Assembly: GCA_900769405.1 (NCBI GenBank)
Contig: CAAGGL010000024.1
Span: 62,001 to 126,000, forward strand
Direction of reading: 5' to 3'
Length of the DNA stretch: 64,000 nt
Source of the DNA: an uncultured Alistipes sp.
Lineage (GTDB): Bacteria > Bacteroidota > Bacteroidia > Bacteroidales > Rikenellaceae
Shown here: positions 23,987 through 33,195 of the stretch, one piece after another
Layout of the letters: each line of letters begins with the position of its first letter
How positions within the stretch are numbered: the stretch's first letter is position 1
Made by a program: the position numbers and the translations under genes
Notes under the pieces: generated by a model
The model's database searches: none
What the model saw: only the letters and a program-made list of their open reading frames with translations
Told to the model about the DNA's origin: nothing

Positions 23987-24793
23987 CTAAATCTGTTGAA
24001 CGTGCACAAAAATATCATCGTCAAATACCACATTCGGCTCGCTTTCGAACAGACCGAACAGCGCCGATCCCGATCCCGACATCGCGGCGTAGAGTGCGCC
24101 ACCATCGAGCAGCGCCTGCTTCAATTCGGACAGTCGCGGGTGAGCGGCGAAGATATGCGGCTCGAAACCATTCGCGATCTGCTCCTGCCACGTCGCGCGG
24201 TCGTCCGCTAAACGCTCGACGAGTGAACGTGCGGGCACGGCAGGGCGTACACCCGAGTATGCCTCGGCGGTCGAAACCCCGAAAGGAGGCTTGATAACTA
24301 CCAGCCACAGCCCGTTAAGGTCGAGGTTGATCGGTTGCATCACCTCGCCACGCCCCGTGCAAAGCTGCGTGCGGTTTTCGATGAAGAAGGCTGTGTCGCT
24401 ACCCAGCGCAGCGGCCATATCGACCATTTCGCGCACGCTAAGTCCGAGCGTAAACTCCTCATTCAGAGCGAGTATAACGGTCGAGGCGTCCGACGATCCG
24501 CCACCCAGACCTGCACCAAAGGGCACACGTTTATCGAGGGTGATGCGCACGGGCGGCACGTCGCAATGCGAGCGCACAAGGTTATAAGCGCGCAGACATA
24601 AGTTCTTTTCGGGCGGGCAATCGACTACGATACCCGTCTGCACGAACTCCACTTCGTCAGCGCGCTCGACGGTGATCAGGTCGTAGAGCTCGGTTACGGG
24701 AATCATCACCGTTTCGAGATCGTGAAAACCGTCCTCGCGTCGACGCAGGATGTCGAGTCCGAGATTTATTTTGCAGTTGGCTTTGAGTTTCAT
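23987..24793 (-). CDS. ispE: 4-diphosphocytidyl-2-C-methyl-D-erythritol kinase
   Basis: 268 residues. IspE phosphorylates CDP-methylerythritol in the non-mevalonate isoprenoid pathway. It shows the N-terminal CKINLGLDILRRREDGFHDLE, the GHMP ATP-binding loop in PFGAGLGGGSSDAS (about 92-105) and the C-terminal AAMSGSGSALFG motif. Length is on the short side of normal. Its -7 box (24798-24805) ends five bases before the start codon, so the mRNA is likely leaderless. Divergent from the GSCFA gene. Confidence 0.96.
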   Translation of the reverse strand: MKLKANCKINLGLDILRRREDGFHDLETVMIPVTELYDLITVERADEVEFVQTGIVVDCPPEKNLCLRAYNLVRSHCDVPPVRITLDKRVPFGAGLGGGSSDASTVILALNEEFTLGLSVREMVDMAAALGSDTAFFIENRTQLCTGRGEVMQPINLDLNGLWLVVIKPPFGVSTAEAYSGVRPAVPARSLVERLADDRATWQEQIANGFEPHIFAAHPRLSELKQALLDGGALYAAMSGSGSALFGLFESEPNVVFDDDIFVHVQQI

Positions 24794-24797
24794 ATCG

Positions 24798-24805
24798 CAA
24801 ATATA
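24798..24805 (-). promoter_or_regulatory. -7 element directly at the ispE start
   Basis: TATATTTG on the minus strand with its last base at 24798 and the ATG beginning at 24793; transcription should start at or near the A of the start codon. Confidence 0.5.
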
Positions 24806-24817
24806 GCGAATTTTAGC

Positions 24818-24825
24818 TACATTTG
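24818..24825 (+). promoter_or_regulatory. -7 promoter element of the GSCFA gene
   Basis: TACATTTG, 24 bases before the ATG at 24850. Confidence 0.6.
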
Positions 24826-24849
24826 TACCGCTAATCGAGAGAATGTTCT

Positions 24850-25818
24850 ATGCAATTTCGTACCCCAATCACAATCTCGCAGTCGTCGTTGCGACTCGAC
24901 CACTCGCATCGCGTAGTGATGTTCGGATCGTGCTTTTCGGAGCACATTGCTGAGCGTATGCACAACGCAGGTTTTCACGTCGCGAGCAACCCGTTCGGCA
25001 TAATGTTCAATCCCGCATCAATCGCGCGTAATATCGAACGACTGGCAACAGCACAGCCATATTCGATTGAGGATCTGACGCTTAGTGGCGAGCGTTGGGT
25101 GTCGTTCGACTTTCACGGCGATTTCGCGTCGCGCTCGGCTGAGCTGGCTGTTGAGTCGATGAATCGTGCGGTCGAGAGTGGAGCGCAGGCTCTGCGCGAG
25201 GCCGATACGGTGGTGCTGACGCTGGGTACGGCGTGGGTATATCGACATAACGGGTGCGTCGTGGCAAATTGCCATAAACTGCCTGCGCAGATGTTCACGC
25301 GCCAGATGATGAGCGTGGAGGAAATTACCGAATTGCTTACTCAAACCATAGAGAAACACTTGCCCAATAAGCAGGTCGTGCTGACCGTCAGCCCCGTGCG
25401 CCACATAGCCGACGGATTGGATGGTAACTCGCTGAGTAAGGCTACGTTGCGCGTGGCTGCGGCAAGCGTTGCCGAGCGATTGGAGAGGGTAAACTACTTC
25501 CCCTCGTTCGAGATTATGAACGACGATCTGCGCGACTATCGTTTCTATGAGGCCGATATGGTGCACCCGAGTGCGGTGGCGGTCGATTACATCTGGGAGC
25601 GTTGGTGCGAGTGGACGATTGACGCCTCGGTTAGCGAGCCGATGCACGAGGCTGAGCGTCTGTGGCGTGCGGCTCATCACCGCCCAACCGATCCGCAGTC
25701 GGAGGCTCACCGCGAGTTCTGTCGCAAGATGAATGAGCGAATCGATCGCTTGTCGGCACAATATCCCGATGCGAATTGGGGTGCGTTGCGTCCATTTTTT
25801 GCGTTTGAGGAGAAATAA
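24850..25818 (+). CDS. GSCFA-domain protein
   Basis: 322 residues with the name-giving motif FGSCFSEHIAERM at about residues 25-37, followed by SNPFGIMFNPASIA and VLTLGTAWVY, and a late VHPS (residue about 237). This is the arrangement of GSCFA proteins, which are related to SGNH/GDSL hydrolases; Ser27 and the Asp/His of MVHPS would be the catalytic set by analogy. Activity on surface polysaccharide acyl groups is a common guess, not known. No signal peptide, so probably cytoplasmic. Confidence 0.88.
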   Translation: MQFRTPITISQSSLRLDHSHRVVMFGSCFSEHIAERMHNAGFHVASNPFGIMFNPASIARNIERLATAQPYSIEDLTLSGERWVSFDFHGDFASRSAELAVESMNRAVESGAQALREADTVVLTLGTAWVYRHNGCVVANCHKLPAQMFTRQMMSVEEITELLTQTIEKHLPNKQVVLTVSPVRHIADGLDGNSLSKATLRVAAASVAERLERVNYFPSFEIMNDDLRDYRFYEADMVHPSAVAVDYIWERWCEWTIDASVSEPMHEAERLWRAAHHRPTDPQSEAHREFCRKMNERIDRLSAQYPDANWGALRPFFAFEEK

Positions 25819-25855
25819 ATCACACAAAAAAGCACGTCACCTTGTATTAAATTCG

Positions 25856-25863
25856 TATCTTTA
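25856..25863 (+). promoter_or_regulatory. Possible -7 element of the phosphatase-fold gene
   Basis: TATCTTTA, one mismatch to TAnnTTTG, 19 bases before the ATG at 25883; partly within the spacer after the GSCFA stop. Confidence 0.4.
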
Positions 25864-25882
25864 CGCCTTAAAATTGATTAAG

Positions 25883-27541
25883 ATGAAATTTCGCACACTT
25901 TTGATACTTGCTTTGCTGCCTTTCGGGGCGTTGCGTGCGCAGACTGCGGCACAGCCCGCCGAGCAGACGAAGCAGCCCCGCTTGATTGTCAATATCGTTG
26001 TAAGTCAGATGCGTTACGACTTTTTGTCGCGCTTCGAGAAGGGCTTTGGCGAGGGCGGTTTCAAGCGATTTATGCGCGAGGGTACGAGCTACGAAGAGAG
26101 CTACTACAACTATATGCTGACCACGACACCCGCCTCATTGGCAACCCTGACGACGGGTGCTAATCCGTCGATTCACGGCGTTGCGGCGGACTATTGGGTC
26201 GATTACACGACCAACCGCAAGGTGGCATTGATTGACGATCGCTCGATGCGTGGTCTGGATTGCGATGACGGACGCGGTTGCTACTCGAATGCAAACTTGG
26301 TTGTGCCGACATTTGCCGATGCGTTGAAGGACTACTCGCCCGATAGCCGAGTGGTGACGCTGGCGTGCGATCCGATGTCGGCAGTGGTGATGGGCGGACA
26401 GACTTCGGATGTCTATTGGATTGATGACTCGCGTTGCTGCTGGGCAACCTCGACGGCATATAGACCTATGCTGCCGGGTTGGGTAAGTGACTATAACGAT
26501 GAGCGTTACAACGCTTCGTTCTTGAACTATAAGTGGACACTGCTCAACGATAAGGATGTATATGTCAATCGTCGTTACTCGCGTTTGGAGCCGGTGAAGG
26601 CTACGGAGCAACCCTCCAAGAAGCGTAGTGCGTTGTCGCGTATGTTCACCAAGCAGACCATTTCGCGCGATTACGATAAGATTCTGTCAACTCCTGCGGG
26701 CAATACGATCGTCTTTGAGTTTGCGCGTCGCGCGATGATGAATGAGCGTCTGGGTGCCGATGAGGTGACCGATGTACTCAATATCTGCCTCGATGCTCCG
26801 CGCTATATCGGCGAGATGTATGGCCCTGAGTCAATGGAGATTGAGGATATGTTCTATCGCTTGGATAGCGATTTGGAGCAGTTTTTGGGCTTTGTTTTTG
26901 CGCAGTTCGATAGCTCGGAGGAGGTGCTTGTGGTGCTGACGTCGGATCACGGATCGAGCGACTCGTACGATCTGGGTGATGAGCCGCGCGAGCGATTCAA
27001 TCCGCGCCAATTCTGCGTGATCCTCAATAGTTTTATGATTGCGCAGTGGGGAGCAGGCGATTGGGTGCTGGATTATGTTGATCGCCAGCTCTACCTGAAT
27101 CGTAACCTGATTTACAGCAAGAACCTCAATTTGGAGGAGGTGCAGAATCGCGTTGCGGCATTTGCGTTGCAGTTCCGCGGCGTGTCGCACGTGATGACCT
27201 CGACGGCAATGCAGAACAGCTATTTCGGTGCATCGTATGCGCAGATGATGCAGAATAGTTTCTATCCGCGTCGTTCGGGCGACCTGACAATCAACCTTAT
27301 GGCGGGTTGGATCGAGGAGCGCGATGATGACGAGGCTCGCTCGCGTTCGGGTTCAATGTATGGCTACGATACCCACGTGCCGATGTTGTGGTTGGGTTGG
27401 AAGGTGCCTGCGGCTCGCAAGGTCTATCGCTCGGTTGATATGACCTCGGTGGCACCCACTTTGGCGCGTATAGTGAATATCGGTCGCCCGATTGCATCGA
27501 CTTCGCTGCCGCTCGAAGAGATTATTGGTGCAGATAAGTAA
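25883..27541 (+). CDS. PafA-like alkaline phosphatase superfamily protein with degenerate metal site
   Basis: 552 residues from the ATG at 25883 (MKFRTLLI), which begins a Sec signal peptide (cleavage near LRAQ). The fold is that of Bacteroidota PafA-type phosphatases: VVSQMRYDFL, the nucleophile-region threonine run (Thr80-82) before LTTGANPSIHG, YGPESMEIEDMFYRLD, SDHG (Asp355, His356) and YDTHVP (His498). Compared with PafA, three expected zinc ligands are changed: the Asp of VVDQMR is Ser41, and the D..GH pair is Arg307 and Glu311. The nucleophile Thr, Asp355, His356 and His498 remain. Ordinary two-metal phosphatase activity is therefore doubtful; it may be a pseudo-enzyme or use another mechanism. 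sufE follows after 31 bases. Confidence 0.82.
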   Translation: MKFRTLLILALLPFGALRAQTAAQPAEQTKQPRLIVNIVVSQMRYDFLSRFEKGFGEGGFKRFMREGTSYEESYYNYMLTTTPASLATLTTGANPSIHGVAADYWVDYTTNRKVALIDDRSMRGLDCDDGRGCYSNANLVVPTFADALKDYSPDSRVVTLACDPMSAVVMGGQTSDVYWIDDSRCCWATSTAYRPMLPGWVSDYNDERYNASFLNYKWTLLNDKDVYVNRRYSRLEPVKATEQPSKKRSALSRMFTKQTISRDYDKILSTPAGNTIVFEFARRAMMNERLGADEVTDVLNICLDAPRYIGEMYGPESMEIEDMFYRLDSDLEQFLGFVFAQFDSSEEVLVVLTSDHGSSDSYDLGDEPRERFNPRQFCVILNSFMIAQWGAGDWVLDYVDRQLYLNRNLIYSKNLNLEEVQNRVAAFALQFRGVSHVMTSTAMQNSYFGASYAQMMQNSFYPRRSGDLTINLMAGWIEERDDDEARSRSGSMYGYDTHVPMLWLGWKVPAARKVYRSVDMTSVAPTLARIVNIGRPIASTSLPLEEIIGADK

Positions 27542-27572
27542 TTTATTGAACAATAGAAAGTTAAGATATATA

Positions 27573-27992
27573 ATGATGGATCAGATTCAAGAGGAGATTA
27601 TCGAGGAATTCTCGGTTTTTGAGGATTGGTTGGACAAATACGACTATTTGATCGGACTGAGCGAGGAGGTGCCGCAGATTGCCCCTGAACACCGTACCGA
27701 TCAATATGTTATCGAGGGTTGTCAGTCGCGTGTTTGGGTTGATGCCGAGTTGCGTGACGGCAAAGTCTATTTCGCGGCCGATAGCGATGCGATCATCACG
27801 AAGGGTATCATCGCGCTGTTGATTCGCGTGATGAATGGTCGCACGCCTGCCGAGTTGTTGTCGATGGATCTCTATTTCATTGATCAGATTGGTTTGCGCG
27901 AGAATCTGTCGCCGACACGCAGCAATGGTCTGCTGGCGATGATCAAGCAGATGCGAATGTATGCTCTGGCATTTGAGTCGCGCGAAAAGTAG
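27573..27992 (+). CDS. sufE: SufE-type sulfur acceptor protein
   Basis: 139 residues from ATG 27573 (or 138 from the adjacent ATG 27576). SufE receives the persulfide from cysteine desulfurase SufS and stimulates iron-sulfur cluster assembly. The acceptor cysteine is in YVIEGCQSRVWV (about residue 50), followed by the conserved D.DA.ITKGIIALL segment. It is followed after 15 bases by a SufT-like gene, a sensible partner. SufBCD and SufS are not in the window. Confidence 0.93.
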   Translation: MMDQIQEEIIEEFSVFEDWLDKYDYLIGLSEEVPQIAPEHRTDQYVIEGCQSRVWVDAELRDGKVYFAADSDAIITKGIIALLIRVMNGRTPAELLSMDLYFIDQIGLRENLSPTRSNGLLAMIKQMRMYALAFESREK

Positions 27993-28007
27993 TTAAACGA
28001 GAGAACG

Positions 28008-28331
28008 ATGATGACTGCCGAGGAGATACTGCGTGTGGAGCGAGATATAGTTCTGACACTCAAAAATATATACGACCCCGAGATCCCTGTCAATGTCTAT
28101 GATTTGGGACTGATCTACGAGATCGACTTCACGCCCGACGGTGTGGCTACGATCCGTATGACGCTGACTGCGCCCAACTGCCCGATGGCCGATATTCTGG
28201 TTGAGGATGTCAATACGCAGGTAGCGAAAATCAACGGGGTGGAGAAGGTGAATGTGATTCTCACGTTCGAGCCGCCTTGGGATCGCTCGATGATGAGCGA
28301 GGAGGCTCTGCTCGAACTCAATCTGCTTTAA
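28008..28331 (+). CDS. SufT-like iron-sulfur assembly factor (DUF59/MIP18 family)
   Basis: 107 residues with the full DUF59 pattern: KNIYDPEIPVNVYDLGLIY (DPE-P-x-N motif), then TLTAPNCPMAD with the conserved Cys, and the terminal TFEPPWDRSMMSEEA. Such proteins help insert Fe-S clusters into targets. Two adjacent ATGs (28008, 28011) are possible starts. Gene order sufE-sufT supports the assignment. Confidence 0.92.
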   Translation: MMTAEEILRVERDIVLTLKNIYDPEIPVNVYDLGLIYEIDFTPDGVATIRMTLTAPNCPMADILVEDVNTQVAKINGVEKVNVILTFEPPWDRSMMSEEALLELNLL

Positions 28332-28349
28332 TTCAAATATTTGCAATCG

Positions 28350-29597
28350 ATGAAGCACGCTGACGATAATGCGCTTTTGCGTCTGCTTTGGAGTGTGGCG
28401 GAGTGGCCGTTGGGCTACTATCGCTCGACTGACGGGCGCGAGGTGAGGGTTGTCGATGGCGGCGAGGTTGTGCCCGAACGCTCGGTGGCGATCGGTGCTC
28501 GAATCGAGATCGACGGCTGTTTGTGTAGTGGCACGGTTGCGCTGGGTGACGATGTGCGCGAGGCTGCGGACGTGGTGGCGCAATTCACGACCGATCGCCG
28601 TGTGGTGCTCAATAGTGCGGGCGAGATGGTGCCGGTGGTGCAGATGGCGATTCCCGATGCGGCACGCCGAATGTATAACCGCCTGCGCAGTGGTGCTGAT
28701 CATTTCTATTGTGGCGAACGTCTGCGCGAGATGGATTCGCTGCATCGTGTGGATCTGTTCACGGGGCTGGTCTTCGACCGTATTGCTCGCAAATATGGTG
28801 ATATCGACCGCATTTTCGAGCAGAGCAAGGGCGATTGGAATCAGACGCTTTACGTTATGTTGTTCCGCGTGATGGGCGATGTGCGCAATCGTGAGGCGTA
28901 TATGAAACTTGCTCAAAGGGTTCCCTATCGAATCATTCAGCGCGAGCGTCAGGCGGCACACGCGGCCGAGTCGATGTTGCTGTGTGGATCGGGTCTGTTG
29001 GAGCAATACGAGGACGATGAGTATCTGCATCGTTTGAAGGCTGATTTCTTCTATCTTTCGCATAAATATACGATCGAACCGATGTCCTCCAACGAGTGGA
29101 CACTGTCGGGCGTCATTCCGCGTAATCATCCCGTGCTGCGATTGTCGCAAATGGCTGAACTGTTGTGCGATAAGGAGTTGCTGTTCTCGAAGGTTATCGA
29201 GTGCCGCACGGCCGATGATGTGAGCCGATTGTTTATGGTCGAGGCGTCGGACTATTGGACTACGCACTACATCCCCGGGCGCCAATCGTCGAGCGCGGTC
29301 AAGCGTCTGGGTCGCGCAAAGGCACACTTGATCGGCATTAATCTGGTCGCGCCGATGCAGTTTTTCTATGCTGCTCGTACGGGCAATGAGGAGTTGCGCC
29401 AGCGCGCGGTGGAGCTTTTGGAGAGCATCCCTGCGGAGGATAATCGCTTTATTCGTGGTTGGTTGGGCGAGGGTGTTCCCGTGCAGAGCGCATTCGATTC
29501 GCAGGCCTTGCTGCAACTTTTCAACGAATTTTGCGCAAATGGTCGTTGTTGCGAGTGCAGATTGGGAAGAAGAGTGATAAAAAAGAGCATAAAATAG
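28350..29597 (+). CDS. DUF2851 family protein
   Basis: About 415 residues from the ATG at 28350 (MKHADDNA); a TTG at 28341 would add three. It has the layout of DUF2851: N-terminal LLRLLWSVAEWP, then VVDGGEV and GVxLGDDVREAADV-like strands, and a long helical C-terminal half ending in a Cys-rich CRCCEC-like tail (FCANGRCCECRLG) before IKKSIK. The family is found only in Bacteroidota and has no known function. It follows sufT by 18 bases and precedes secA, which has its own promoter. Confidence 0.8.
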   Translation: MKHADDNALLRLLWSVAEWPLGYYRSTDGREVRVVDGGEVVPERSVAIGARIEIDGCLCSGTVALGDDVREAADVVAQFTTDRRVVLNSAGEMVPVVQMAIPDAARRMYNRLRSGADHFYCGERLREMDSLHRVDLFTGLVFDRIARKYGDIDRIFEQSKGDWNQTLYVMLFRVMGDVRNREAYMKLAQRVPYRIIQRERQAAHAAESMLLCGSGLLEQYEDDEYLHRLKADFFYLSHKYTIEPMSSNEWTLSGVIPRNHPVLRLSQMAELLCDKELLFSKVIECRTADDVSRLFMVEASDYWTTHYIPGRQSSSAVKRLGRAKAHLIGINLVAPMQFFYAARTGNEELRQRAVELLESIPAEDNRFIRGWLGEGVPVQSAFDSQALLQLFNEFCANGRCCECRLGRRVIKKSIK

Positions 29598-29618
29598 TGT
29601 AATGTCGTGAAAAAGCGT

Positions 29619-29626
29619 TACCTTTG
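29619..29626 (+). promoter_or_regulatory. -7 promoter element of secA
   Basis: TACCTTTG, 25 bases before the ATG at 29652. Confidence 0.6.
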
Positions 29627-29651
29627 TATGATTAACTAATTAGATATTCAA

Positions 29652-32600
29652 ATGAGTTTTTTAGAGAAAGCCATTAAACTGTTCCTCGGATCGAAATCGG
29701 ATAAAGATCGCCGATTGATCGAGCCGTTTGTGGAGCAGATCAAACAGCGATATGTCGAAATTAATGCATTGACCAATGACGAACTGCGTGAGCGTAGTGC
29801 GTCGTTGCGTCGTGAGATAGCCGAGTTCATTGCTCCCGAGGAGAACGAGATCGCAGCGTTGAAGCGCGAGTTGGAGCAGCCCGAGCCTGCGTTCGATCAG
29901 GCGGATATCCGCGAGCGCGAGAAGGCTAAGGATAAGTGGTTGGCCGATAAGGAGAGCAAGAGCAAGCGTATCGAGGAGCTCAAAAAGATCGTTAACGAGA
30001 AGATCGAGAAGAAACTCTATAACATTCTGCCCGACGCATTCGCAATTATGAAATCGACAGCTCGCCGTTTCTCGGAGAGCGAGGAGGTTGTTGTTACGGC
30101 TACGCAGTTCGATAAGGACTTGGCAGCTCGCAAGGACTTCGTTACGATCAACGATGAGGGCAAGGCTGTTTATAAGAATAGCTGGATCGCAGGTGGTAAC
30201 CTGTTGAAGTGGAATATGGTTCACTACGACAGCCAGCTCTTTGGTGGTGTCGTACTGCACTTGGGTCGCGTCGAGGGCTTGAAGAACTCGGACGACGAGA
30301 AGCTTCGCGGTCGTATCGCCGAGATGGCAACGGGTGAGGGTAAGACTCTGGTTGCAACACTGCCCGTATTCCTCAATGCATTGGCCGGTAAGGGTGTACA
30401 CGTGGTGACGGTGAACGACTATCTGTCGCGTCGTGACTGCGAGTGGATGGGCCCGATGTATCAGTTCCACGGTCTGTCGGTTGATTGCATCGATATGCAT
30501 AAGCCCAATACCGACGAGCGTAAGCGCGCATATCTGGCTGATATTACCTTCGGTACAAATAACGAGTTCGGTTTCGACTACCTGCGCGATAATATGGCGT
30601 CGTCGCCTGCCGATCTGGTGCAGCGCGAGAATCTGCACTATGCGATTGTCGATGAGGCCGACTCGATCTTGATCGATGATGCTCGTACGCCGTTGATCAT
30701 TTCGGGTCCCGTGCCTAAGGGCGAGGATCAGATGTTCGAGCAGTATTGCCCCAACATCGAGCGTCTGTATAACTTGCAGAAGAACTTCGTTACGCAGTTG
30801 GTTGCTGAGGCTCGTCGCCTGATTAACGAGGGCAAGAACGAGGAGGGTGGTATCATTCTCTATCGTGCGCACAAGGGTCTGCCGAAGTATAAGCCTCTGA
30901 TTAAGTACCTGAGCGAACCTGGTGTGAAGGTGCTGATGCAGAAGACCGAGAATATCTATATGGCTGATAATAATCGCCGTATGCCCGAGATCACCGACGA
31001 GTTGTACTTCGTGATTGACGAGAAGTTGCACTCGGTTGAGCTGACCGATAAGGGTCACGAGGTGCTGTCGAAGAGCGTTGGCGAGGATAACTTCTTCGTG
31101 TTGCCTAATATTGGCGAGGCAGTTGCCGAGTTGGAGAAGACCGAGATGACTGCCGAGGAGAAGGCAGCAAAGCGCGATGAGGTTATTAAGGATTACGCTA
31201 TCAAGTCGGAGCGTGTTCACACGGTTCAGCAGTTGCTCAAAGCATACGCAATGTTCGAGAAGGATGTTGAGTATGTTGTGATGGAGGATAAGGTTAAGAT
31301 CGTCGATGAGCAGACGGGTCGTATTCTTGACGGTCGTCGCTATTCGGACGGTCTGCACCAGGCTATTGAGGCTAAGGAGCACGTGAAGGTTGAGGCTGCA
31401 ACGCAGACCTTCGCTACGATCACCTTGCAGAACTACTTCCGTATGTATCACAAGTTGTCGGGTATGACCGGTACGGCTGAGACGGAGGCAAGTGAGTTTT
31501 GGAGCATCTACGGTCTGGACGTTGTGGTTATTCCGCCCAACCGCCCGATTATTCGTGATGACCGTGAGGATTTGATCTATAAGACCAAGCGCGAGAAGTA
31601 TAACGCTGTGATTGACGAGATTACGGCAACGGTTAAGACGGGTCGTCCCGTGTTGGTCGGTACGACTTCGGTCGAGATTTCGGAGTTGTTGAGCCGAATG
31701 TTGAAGTTGCGCGGTATCAAGCACAATGTGCTGAATGCGAAGCAGCACCAGTTGGAGGCACAGGTTGTCTTGGAGGCAGGTCGCGCAGGTCAGGTTACGA
31801 TCGCAACCAATATGGCAGGTCGTGGTACCGATATTAAGCTGCCGAAGGAGGTAATCGAGGCAGGAGGTTTGGCGATCATCGGTACTGAGCGTCACGAGTC
31901 GCGTCGTGTCGACCGTCAGTTGCGTGGTCGTGCAGGACGTCAGGGTGACCCGGGTTCGTCGCAGTTCTTCGTGTCGTTGGAGGACGATCTGATGCGTCTG
32001 TTCGGCTCGGAGCGTATTGCGTCGATGATGGACCGTATGGGTATTCAGGAGGGTGAGGTTATTCAGGCTTCGATGATGTCGAAGGCTATCGAGCGCGCCC
32101 AGAAGAAGGTCGAGGAGAACAACTTCGGTATCCGTAAGCGTCTGTTGGAGTATGACGACGTGATGAACTCGCAGCGTGAGGTTATCTACACTCGTCGTCG
32201 CCACGCACTGTATGGCGAGCGTATCGATATCGACCTCAATAATATTATGGTTGACTTCGCTCAGGCATTTGTTGAGGAGAATAATGGCGTTGATTTCGAG
32301 GACTTTGGCGTTGAGTTGATCCGTCAGGTTGCAATTCGTCCTTCGTTCGACGAGAAGACCTACCAGTCGGCTAAGCCCATTGAGTTGATCGAACTGCTGG
32401 TCAAGGATTTGCAGGAGGCATATTCGCGCCGTGCCAAGGCTATTGCCGATCTCATCGCGCCGGTTATGGAGCGCGTTTATGAGGATCGCAAGGATATGAT
32501 GGATTCGTCGATTTATGTTCCCGTGACGGACGGTACGTTGGGCTATAACGTAGCAGTCAATGTTCAGCGTTGCAAGGATACGAACTGCGCCGAGATCTTC

Positions 32601-33044
32601 CGTATGTTCACTAAGATGGTGATGTTCACCACGATCGACGATAATTGGCGTGAGCACCTGCGCGAGATGGACGATCTGCGCCATAGCGTTCAGAATGCGA
32701 CCTACGAGCAGAAGGATCCTCTGATGATCTACAAGTTCGAGTCGTTCGAGCTGTTCAGCAAGATGTTGGTTAAGATCAATCGTGAGGTTCTGTCGATCCT
32801 GAATAAGGCGTTCCTCCCCATCCGCGAGAATAGCGCTACTCCGCAGCCGCAGCGTCAGCACCGTCCTAAGGTCGATGTGAATAAGTTGCAGGCGTCGCGT
32901 ATGCAGGCAGCGGCTCAGGCTGGTGCAGGCGAGAAGAGCAAGCCCGCACCCGTTCAGGTCGAGAAGAAGGTCGGCCGTAACGAGCTTTGCCCCTGCGGTT
33001 CGGGTAAGAAGTATAAGCAGTGTCACGGTCGTTTCGAGAAGTAA
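29652..33044 (+). CDS. secA: Preprotein translocase ATPase SecA
   Basis: SecA drives post-translational export through SecYEG. 1130 residues, the long form usual in Bacteroidota (E. coli has about 900); the extra length is in an N-terminal charged insertion (about 60-120) and in the first ATPase domain. Seen: Walker A ATGEGKT (about 227-233), VDEADSILIDDARTPL, GMTGTAETE, ATNMAGRGTDIKL, QLRGRAGRQGDPGSS, and a C-terminal zinc site CPCGSGKKYKQCHG (about 1112-1125) that contacts ribosome or SecB-like partners. It is a single gene with promoter and terminator; secG is at 41 kb. Confidence 0.98.
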   Translation: MSFLEKAIKLFLGSKSDKDRRLIEPFVEQIKQRYVEINALTNDELRERSASLRREIAEFIAPEENEIAALKRELEQPEPAFDQADIREREKAKDKWLADKESKSKRIEELKKIVNEKIEKKLYNILPDAFAIMKSTARRFSESEEVVVTATQFDKDLAARKDFVTINDEGKAVYKNSWIAGGNLLKWNMVHYDSQLFGGVVLHLGRVEGLKNSDDEKLRGRIAEMATGEGKTLVATLPVFLNALAGKGVHVVTVNDYLSRRDCEWMGPMYQFHGLSVDCIDMHKPNTDERKRAYLADITFGTNNEFGFDYLRDNMASSPADLVQRENLHYAIVDEADSILIDDARTPLIISGPVPKGEDQMFEQYCPNIERLYNLQKNFVTQLVAEARRLINEGKNEEGGIILYRAHKGLPKYKPLIKYLSEPGVKVLMQKTENIYMADNNRRMPEITDELYFVIDEKLHSVELTDKGHEVLSKSVGEDNFFVLPNIGEAVAELEKTEMTAEEKAAKRDEVIKDYAIKSERVHTVQQLLKAYAMFEKDVEYVVMEDKVKIVDEQTGRILDGRRYSDGLHQAIEAKEHVKVEAATQTFATITLQNYFRMYHKLSGMTGTAETEASEFWSIYGLDVVVIPPNRPIIRDDREDLIYKTKREKYNAVIDEITATVKTGRPVLVGTTSVEISELLSRMLKLRGIKHNVLNAKQHQLEAQVVLEAGRAGQVTIATNMAGRGTDIKLPKEVIEAGGLAIIGTERHESRRVDRQLRGRAGRQGDPGSSQFFVSLEDDLMRLFGSERIASMMDRMGIQEGEVIQASMMSKAIERAQKKVEENNFGIRKRLLEYDDVMNSQREVIYTRRRHALYGERIDIDLNNIMVDFAQAFVEENNGVDFEDFGVELIRQVAIRPSFDEKTYQSAKPIELIELLVKDLQEAYSRRAKAIADLIAPVMERVYEDRKDMMDSSIYVPVTDGTLGYNVAVNVQRCKDTNCAEIFRMFTKMVMFTTIDDNWREHLREMDDLRHSVQNATYEQKDPLMIYKFESFELFSKMLVKINREVLSILNKAFLPIRENSATPQPQRQHRPKVDVNKLQASRMQAAAQAGAGEKSKPAPVQVEKKVGRNELCPCGSGKKYKQCHGRFEK

Positions 33045-33067
33045 TCGACTGATTGCATAAGGTTACG

Positions 33068-33104
33068 AATTAGGGATTTGCCTCGGTGGGGCGAATCCCT
33101 AATT
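33068..33104 (+). terminator. Terminator after secA
   Basis: A 15-bp stem AATTAGGGATTTGCC / GGCGAATCCCTAATT (one G-T pair) followed by TTTTATAT. Confidence 0.8.
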
Positions 33105-33164
33105 TTATATGCGTAAAAATGAATATTTCCGCGCGAAGGAGTGCGCGACTTCGCCGAAAATTAC

Positions 33165-33172
33165 TAATTTTG
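33165..33172 (+). promoter_or_regulatory. -7 promoter element of rfbC
   Basis: TAATTTTG, 23 bases before the ATG at 33196. Confidence 0.6.
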
Positions 33173-33195
33173 TGCTATAACAAAGTTTCGAGAGA

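Noticed and set aside
29661..33026. 1121-codon open frame antisense to secA
   Set aside because: The same effect: secA codon use leaves few stops on the other strand. The predicted product has no domain, and secA is unquestionable.
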